This document shows positions 6,232 to 11,255 of a DNA stretch of 11,255 nt, piece by piece (positions within the stretch are counted from its first letter, which is position 1; every line of letters starts with the position of its first letter). This stretch comes from Coemansia sp. RSA 922 (Eukaryota > Kickxellomycota > Kickxellomycetes > Kickxellales > Kickxellaceae), in NCBI GenBank assembly GCA_027577415.1, contig JANBQS010000846.1:1-11255 (forward strand), written 5' to 3'. Below the pieces are notes generated by a model, which worked only from the letters and a program-made list of their open reading frames with translations, was not told where the DNA came from and did not search any database. The position numbers and the translations under genes were made by a program.

Positions 6232-9200
6232 CTATTGCCATATTTTGAGCCAATCAAGCGACGACTTGGCCTTTGTCGCCGCGCCCTTCAAGCGCTGCTG
6301 ACGCCGTGCGCCGCTATTGCCCTCGCCAGCACTAGAGCGTTGCTGTTGGTTCTTTGAAGTCAGTGGTGACATCATCGAGATACGACGACGCACTGATGCA
6401 CGGAACCCGCGCTGTGAATGCATCTTGGGCACAACTGCCTGCTCGACCTCCTGTGATGTGATCTTGAGCGAAGGACGCAAAGTCGGGTCAGTCTCTTGGG
6501 CCCAGCTGGACGGGTGGTCAAGGTCCCTGACTACCCACGGGTGGTGCTTGATCTCCTCGATCGTGATCCGAGTCCTAAAGTCCTTATCCAGCAGCCGGCT
6601 AAGCAGGTCGCACAAGTCGGCATCCGGCGGAGGGAGAGGCACTTTGCGCACTGGTCTGGCTGCAGACGACGCCTCGTCAAGCGCACCATTTTGCACGTCA
6701 AACAGCAGGGGCTCACTGCTACTGCCGTCCTCTACGGCCTCAAGGTACTGCGGAAACTCGAGCGGCTGGCGCGGGATGATGTTAAAGAGCTCAAACTCAG
6801 TCGACGCTTGGAATGGCACGCGCCCGTAGATCAGGCAATAGAGCGTGACTCCCATCGCCCAGATGTCAATCGCCGGTGTGATAACGTTGGTCGGCAGCGG
6901 CTGATCAGCCAGCTCATCGTCTACCTCCTCCAGCGACAGAACAGGAGTTGGCGTGCCGCCACTGGCCGCCGACGACCGAGACTTGGGAGACTTTGGCGAG
7001 AAGGGACGCGCTAGCAGCGAGACGATCGTCGAGTGCCGCTTCATGCTCTTTGCCGTGCCGCCGATACCAAGCGGCGTTGCTGATGCAGCGCCGTTCAGCC
7101 CAGCATTCGTTGTAGCCGCAGTAGTCGAGGGGCTCTTTTCGATTATCATCGAGGTCGGGCGCAGGCTGCTGCCTCGCTTGCTGCCACCCTCCGGCTCGGC
7201 GTCAAGTATAATCGCCGAGACGCAGGTCCGCGTGGCAGGCGCTGAAGGCATTGGGTCTCTGTCGTGGCGGTTGCGCGACACCAGCTTCATGTGCGCCTGT
7301 CGCCGAGCGCGCTCGTCCTTTAGTACTTTGGCGAGCTCTTCGGCGGTACAGCACAGTTCAGGCGCAAAGAACGCCGGCGTCCCAGCGGTTTTGGCCAGCT
7401 CGCGCTCTTCGTCCTTCTCGTCAAACGAGACATTGATGTCGCCCAGCGTGCCCTTTCGCCGATGTTGCGGCTGATCGCTACCGACGCTATCGGCGCGAGA
7501 AGCAGTGTCGTCGCCAAAGTGTTCAAGCTGAGGGCTCTCAACAGGAGCAACAGGTTTGGCGGGCAAATTACCAAAGACAATACCATCCTCAGAGTCGCTA
7601 TCCTCGTCGTCGACGTTGTCATCGCGGGCATACTGGTTGCCATAGTCGCTCTCACTCTCGGTTGACGAGTGCGAGAAGAATTCGTCGCTATCTGATGAGT
7701 CAAACGGATCGTAGACATTCACGTCTGTGGATGTAATCTCTGGTGGAAGCTTAAACTCGGGCACAACAGCGCTGGCTCCCAGCGGCGACGACAGAGGACT
7801 CTCGATATAGGGGCGCGTTGACGACGGAAGGTTGGCTTTGCGACGACCAAACTCGTCGGTCATGCCCATCGTGGCCTGTTGCTGAGTCCACGGACTAGAC
7901 GGGTCGGTTGCCTCGTGCGGCGACTGTCTCGCTGGCTGTTGGGAATACCGGCTGTGAAGCGAGACCTCAGAACTGCCACTGCTAGCCAGATGCTTTGAGC
8001 TGCGCGACACCACCGACCCTTTGCGCTGCAAAACGGGACCAGGTTGGATCCGTGACGAGCTAATATTCATTACCGGCTGAGAGGCATAGCGATGGAGTGG
8101 AGTCCCTTGCACGGCGGCTGATCTGCCCGCAGGCCGCAAGGGCGACGGCGCCTTTGCATCGGCACTGGATCCTGGTACCCAAGTCCGCGTCCTTGAAGAA
8201 GCCCCAGAGCCATGCAATGTTGGCAATGGATGCGTGGACTGTCTTTCGTGGATACCAGACCGCGGTGAAATAGGGGCACTAGTATCATGCACTTCAGTAC
8301 CACGCTGGCGATCAGCCTCCTCGCGGTTACTCGCCTCCTCTGAGCGTAACTGGTGCTTGCTCATCCGGCGACTCAAAAAAGACACGCCAAAGTCGGAAAT
8401 TTTGACAGTTCCAGCCTTGCTGTGGAGCAAGTTCTGTGGCTTCAAGTCCCGATGTAGAATGCCTGCGTAGTGCAGATACTCGACGCCAAGCACCAAGTCG
8501 CGGAACACACTGCGCGCCTCGTCAGCGGCCATGACTGGCAAGTTGTTAGCATCTCGCCATGCAATCTCGCCTCCGTCCATATACTCAATGACCAAGTAGA
8601 TTCGCCGAGCATGGGCGTCGTCAATGACCTCACGCAATCGCACGACGTTGGGATGGCGACATTTTTTGAGAATGGCAATCTCGCGCTTGACTCGCTCCAT
8701 CTTGTCAATGTCGATGCGCAAGAACCCATGCGAGCGGGACTGCTGGTGGCAGCTTCGCCGGCGCGAGCCAGTGGCGCCCTTGCGCGTGCCTCGCTGAGCA
8801 CTGGTGTTGTTGAAGCGCAGCCGTCGGTCGCGCGACTCCTTGTCAATGACCTTGATCGCGTAGTAATCGCCCGTAATGGTGTCGAATGCCAGCTTGACCT
8901 TGCCATGCGTGCCCCGGCCCAGCTCACGAATAATCATGTACTGGTTTATCATTTTGCGGCCAGTGTGAGGGTCGTGCAAAACCTCCATGTGGTGCGTCTC
9001 ATGTACGCCATCGATGGATCTGATAGTAGATGCGTCTTGCTGGTTGCCCGAGAGAGGCGCCGGCTGAGCAACAGCGCAAGCCTGGCTACAACCGTCCTCA
9101 ACCTCTTCATGCAGAGGCTCAAAGGCGGCGCTGGCCGATGTGCTAGCAATGCTGCGCGCCGGAGTGCTAGTAGACACGGGAGAGGGCGGAAGCAATGCCA

Positions 9201-10737
9201 ACTGCTTGGCTGAGGTGACCGAAGTAGGCGTTGTAGAGCTGGCAGCCACTCCGAAATCAGACACATCCACACCATCGGACAGGGCCCGGGGCGAGGCAGG
9301 TACGTTGACGTCAAGCGCGGGGATTGTAGCCAACGACAGCGTGCGCTTATCCAGCCTGAACTCGCGGCTGTGGGTCGACATCCTGCTCAGCGCGTTGGTG
9401 ACACCAGGAATGCCGTGCTTGGAGCCAGTGCTAGCGCGTGGACGTGGAGATACCAAAAAGGTCATAGGCGTGGCAGAGCCACCGCCGGCGGCAGCAGCCT
9501 TATCGTTAAGAACGGTCAGAGATACAGGTGAGGGCGACCCAGGTGGACTACATGCGTCAAGGCTCCCGGCCAGCGAGAGCTTGGGGAATCGGTCGTGCGC
9601 ACGACGGGAGCCAGAAAAGCTCATAGTCAAGTCCCTGCGATTAAGGCGGCTAGAGTTGTTGCTGGCGCCACTAGCCATTGCGCGGAGATAGGGCGAGGCC
9701 AGGGGCTTCCCAGACCCCGGATGGGCGCTGGCAGGGATGGGAACGAGGAATGGCACCGACGATGAGCGATGCGTGCGCTCAGGCGGAGGAGTAGCTGTAG
9801 CCGTAGGTGTGTCGATAGCGGATTCCGCGGCAATATCGGATGATGTCGAGGGGAAAGTGCCGTCGCCTGCGTGAACAGAGCTGCGCAGTGTGCTCCCGCT
9901 GCGCCAAAACGACGAGCTTTTGTTTGCCGCGTCGCCAGACTCTGAGCGGTGGAAAAGGTGGTGATGGGACTTGTGTGGTGACGATGGCGAGAAGAGCGGC
10001 GTGGACTCTTTGCGCATAAGCAGGCGGCTGCTGTTCAGGCTGGCGCCATCCCTGCTGGAGCTGCTCCGTAGTGGCGCAGCCAGGCGCGATGTTAGAAGCG
10101 AGCCTCGGCGTCGCCAGCTGTGCTTTTCCTCGCCGTCGTGGTCATCGTCCTTGACAGGGATGCTGTCCACTAGGTCCAGGTCAACGACCATGGAGTAGCG
10201 TGCAAGTGCAGCTTTCTCGCTGGATACGTCCTCGGGAAGGGCAGCGGCAGCAGCAACATTCTCGGCAGAACCATGCACAGCAGCAGCAGCATCCGGAACA
10301 GCAGTAGTGGTGGTGGGGAGAACATTCGCTGCGTCCAGAGTGTGGCTGTGCGCAAAGTCGCTTGTGATCGGAGCCTGTGATGATTCAATGTCAGCCTCCA
10401 GACCCTGCGAGGTCACATCTTCCTCAGCCGAGCCCGAATCAGGTTGGGCAGGCTCGGAGGCATTGGCGCTGTCAGCAGGAGGAGTGGTGGCATCGTCGTC
10501 AGTGGCGGCGGCGATCGAGGGCGAGTCAGCTGGATTGGCAGGCGACAGCTTGGGTGCATGCGTGTGCTCCTCAGAAAGCTCGTCGAGGTCGCCTAGATCG
10601 ATACTGGCACGAGCAGCAGAGGGAATCCCTAGCAGGCCCTTCAGCGAGCTCCGAAAGTGCCGCGACTTGCTAGGACGCTCATCTCCGCCGCTGCCATGGT
10701 CCTTGTGGCGGCCGATAGCTAGCGAGAGTCTGCCCAT
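6232..10737 (-). CDS. CaMKK-like Ser/Thr kinase (Ssp1/Sak1/Tos3/Elm1 group) with interrupted catalytic domain
   Basis: Likely upstream activator of AMPK/Snf1-type kinases, as Ssp1 and Sak1 are. The single exon encodes 1501 residues. The start is fixed by in-frame TAG TGA directly before the ATG. Residues 1-590 are a Ser/Pro/Ala-rich, probably disordered region. Catalytic motifs: GRGTHGKV (608-615), AIKVIDK with Lys629, alpha-C Glu686 in KREIAILKK, HRDLKPQN (762-769) with Asp764, SDFGVS (781-786) with Asp782, AKTAGTPAFFAPEL (1115-1128) with candidate activation Thr1117, AIDIWAMGVTLYCLIYGRVPF (1289-1309), and FRTRITIEEIKHHPW (1387-1401). All catalytic residues are present, so it should be active. 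TAGTPAFFAPELC and GVTLYCLIYG are typical of fungal CaMKK-like kinases. Insertions separate Lys629 from Glu686, DFG from APE (about 340 residues) and APE from DIW (about 160). The tail (1436-1456) is basic, possibly regulatory or calmodulin-binding. The recurring basic sites R-[RK]-x-[ST] could be PKA targets. Confidence 0.92.
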   Translation of the reverse strand: MGRLSLAIGRHKDHGSGGDERPSKSRHFRSSLKGLLGIPSAARASIDLGDLDELSEEHTHAPKLSPANPADSPSIAAATDDDATTPPADSANASEPAQPDSGSAEEDVTSQGLEADIESSQAPITSDFAHSHTLDAANVLPTTTTAVPDAAAAVHGSAENVAAAAALPEDVSSEKAALARYSMVVDLDLVDSIPVKDDDHDGEEKHSWRRRGSLLTSRLAAPLRSSSSRDGASLNSSRLLMRKESTPLFSPSSPHKSHHHLFHRSESGDAANKSSSFWRSGSTLRSSVHAGDGTFPSTSSDIAAESAIDTPTATATPPPERTHRSSSVPFLVPIPASAHPGSGKPLASPYLRAMASGASNNSSRLNRRDLTMSFSGSRRAHDRFPKLSLAGSLDACSPPGSPSPVSLTVLNDKAAAAGGGSATPMTFLVSPRPRASTGSKHGIPGVTNALSRMSTHSREFRLDKRTLSLATIPALDVNVPASPRALSDGVDVSDFGVAASSTTPTSVTSAKQLALLPPSPVSTSTPARSIASTSASAAFEPLHEEVEDGCSQACAVAQPAPLSGNQQDASTIRSIDGVHETHHMEVLHDPHTGRKMINQYMIIRELGRGTHGKVKLAFDTITGDYYAIKVIDKESRDRRLRFNNTSAQRGTRKGATGSRRRSCHQQSRSHGFLRIDIDKMERVKREIAILKKCRHPNVVRLREVIDDAHARRIYLVIEYMDGGEIAWRDANNLPVMAADEARSVFRDLVLGVEYLHYAGILHRDLKPQNLLHSKAGTVKISDFGVSFLSRRMSKHQLRSEEASNREEADRQRGTEVHDTSAPISPRSGIHERQSTHPLPTLHGSGASSRTRTWVPGSSADAKAPSPLRPAGRSAAVQGTPLHRYASQPVMNISSSRIQPGPVLQRKGSVVSRSSKHLASSGSSEVSLHSRYSQQPARQSPHEATDPSSPWTQQQATMGMTDEFGRRKANLPSSTRPYIESPLSSPLGASAVVPEFKLPPEITSTDVNVYDPFDSSDSDEFFSHSSTESESDYGNQYARDDNVDDEDSDSEDGIVFGNLPAKPVAPVESPQLEHFGDDTASRADSVGSDQPQHRRKGTLGDINVSFDEKDEERELAKTAGTPAFFAPELCCTAEELAKVLKDERARRQAHMKLVSRNRHDRDPMPSAPATRTCVSAIILDAEPEGGSKRGSSLRPTSMIIEKSPSTTAATTNAGLNGAASATPLGIGGTAKSMKRHSTIVSLLARPFSPKSPKSRSSAASGGTPTPVLSLEEVDDELADQPLPTNVITPAIDIWAMGVTLYCLIYGRVPFQASTEFELFNIIPRQPLEFPQYLEAVEDGSSSEPLLFDVQNGALDEASSAARPVRKVPLPPPDADLCDLLSRLLDKDFRTRITIEEIKHHPWVVRDLDHPSSWAQETDPTLRPSLKITSQEVEQAVVPKMHSQRGFRASVRRRISMMSPLTSKNQQQRSSAGEGNSGARRQQRLKGAATKAKSSLDWLKIWQ

Positions 10738-11255
10738 TCACTAGGCACGCCCGACGGCTATGCGATGAATCAGGATATTTGAGTCTGATGCTGCCCGAGC
10801 AGCAGGATGCAGCTAGAGCGCTCGGACAAGAAATAGATAGAAAGAAAAGGAAAGAGACGCGTGTAAATGCAGCGAATTCAGCAAAGGTGGCACAGGCCTA
10901 GTGTCTCGAATTACAGGGCGCGAGAGCTATGAACAGGCGCAAGCGAGCACAGGAGGAGCGATAAGGCTGCTGAGCGGGAGGGAGGGTTGTGACTAAGAGA
11001 TAAGTATGTGAAGAGCTAGATAAAAGGATACAAGGACGGAGAATAGAAAGGCAAAAGAAGGTATATACGGAAGAGAGGGCTGGATGGGCAAGCCGGAGGC
11101 AGAAAACCCTTTATTAGTCGGGGTGGCGGCCCAACCAGCTGGCATGCAATGATTTTTCTTTTTTTGGCCGTGGCCAGGAAAAAAAAAACGAGCGATGAGC
11201 GGCCGGCCAAGAACAAAAGCGAGTTTCGTCAGCCTCCCTCTCGACATTCCGTTCT
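10738..11255 (-). promoter_or_regulatory. Long ATG-free 5' leader and promoter of the kinase gene
   Basis: No gene recognised. On the minus strand there is no ATG from 10738 to 11142 (405 bases), as expected of a long 5' UTR kept free of upstream starts. TATATA at 11062-11067, 325 bp upstream of the ATG, is the best TATA candidate. The leader is C/T-rich on the transcript strand. One perfect ACGCGT (10857-10862) matches the MCB cell-cycle element but falls inside the presumed UTR. A poly-T/A tract lies at 11153-11190. A minus frame of 84 codons at 10993-11247 is low-complexity and overlaps these elements, so I do not call it. Confidence 0.45.

Noticed and set aside
8470..9213. 247-codon plus-strand frame opposite the kinase
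   Set aside because: Shadow caused by GC-biased codon use on the coding strand; the minus-strand frame carries the kinase motifs.
10857..10862. ACGCGT, MluI cell-cycle box upstream of the kinase
   Set aside because: Single copy, 120 bp from the ATG and downstream of the best TATA candidate, so probably within the UTR. One hexamer is not enough.
10993..11247. 84-codon minus-strand frame upstream of the kinase
   Set aside because: Low complexity, overlaps TATA-like and homopolymer elements, and resembles no family. It is more likely promoter sequence.
1..11255. tRNA, rRNA, CRISPR, transposon ends or a coordinated gene cluster
   Set aside because: No TTCGA-type tRNA B box in a suitable context, no spaced repeats, no transposase or terminal repeats, and the six genes belong to unrelated pathways.

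Overview
The window looks like a compact, gene-dense stretch of a fungal chromosome. Every recognisable product belongs to a eukaryotic or fungal family: a class 3 (Rhizomucor-type) secreted lipase, pirin, Rad52, mitochondrial bL17, a WrbA/Pst2 flavoprotein and a Ssp1/Sak1-type CaMKK-like kinase. The Rad52 gene holds a GT-AG spliceosomal intron of 114 nt, while the other genes read through without one. Short intergenic gaps, few introns and near-balanced base composition suggest an early-diverging fungus (Zoopagomycota/Kickxellomycotina would fit), but that placement is an inference of low confidence.

Layout, left to right. At 1-563 (minus) is the 5' part of a secreted class 3 lipase gene that runs off the left edge. 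At 564-1147 is a gene-poor gap with the lipase promoter and the pirin 3' end. At 1148-2209 (minus) is pirin, with an unusual hydrophobic N-terminal extension and a TATA box upstream. At 2606-3970 (minus) is RAD52 in two exons (3970-3238 and 3123-2606). At 3971-4276 is a short divergent promoter. At 4277-4990 (plus) is mitochondrial ribosomal protein bL17m. At 4991-5266 two 3' ends converge. At 5267-5866 (minus) is a WrbA/Pst2-type NAD(P)H:quinone oxidoreductase with its own TATA box. At 6232-10737 (minus) is a single-exon 1501-residue CaMKK-like kinase whose catalytic domain is interrupted by three insertions, one of about 340 residues in the activation segment. At 10738-11255 lies its long, ATG-free 5' leader and promoter.

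The genes do not form a pathway. Pirin and the quinone oxidoreductase are both stress-related redox proteins and share a promoter layout: a TATAAAA-type box with TGACAAAT(T)CAG 27-31 bp upstream of it. That suggests co-regulation. RAD52 and the ribosomal protein gene share a 306-bp divergent promoter.

I see no mobile element, CRISPR array, rRNA or tRNA. The most interesting points are the interrupted kinase domain, the pirin leaky-scanning arrangement, the RAD52 intron whose retention would leave an intact ring domain, and the shared redox promoter motif. I found no convincing previously undescribed multi-gene system.
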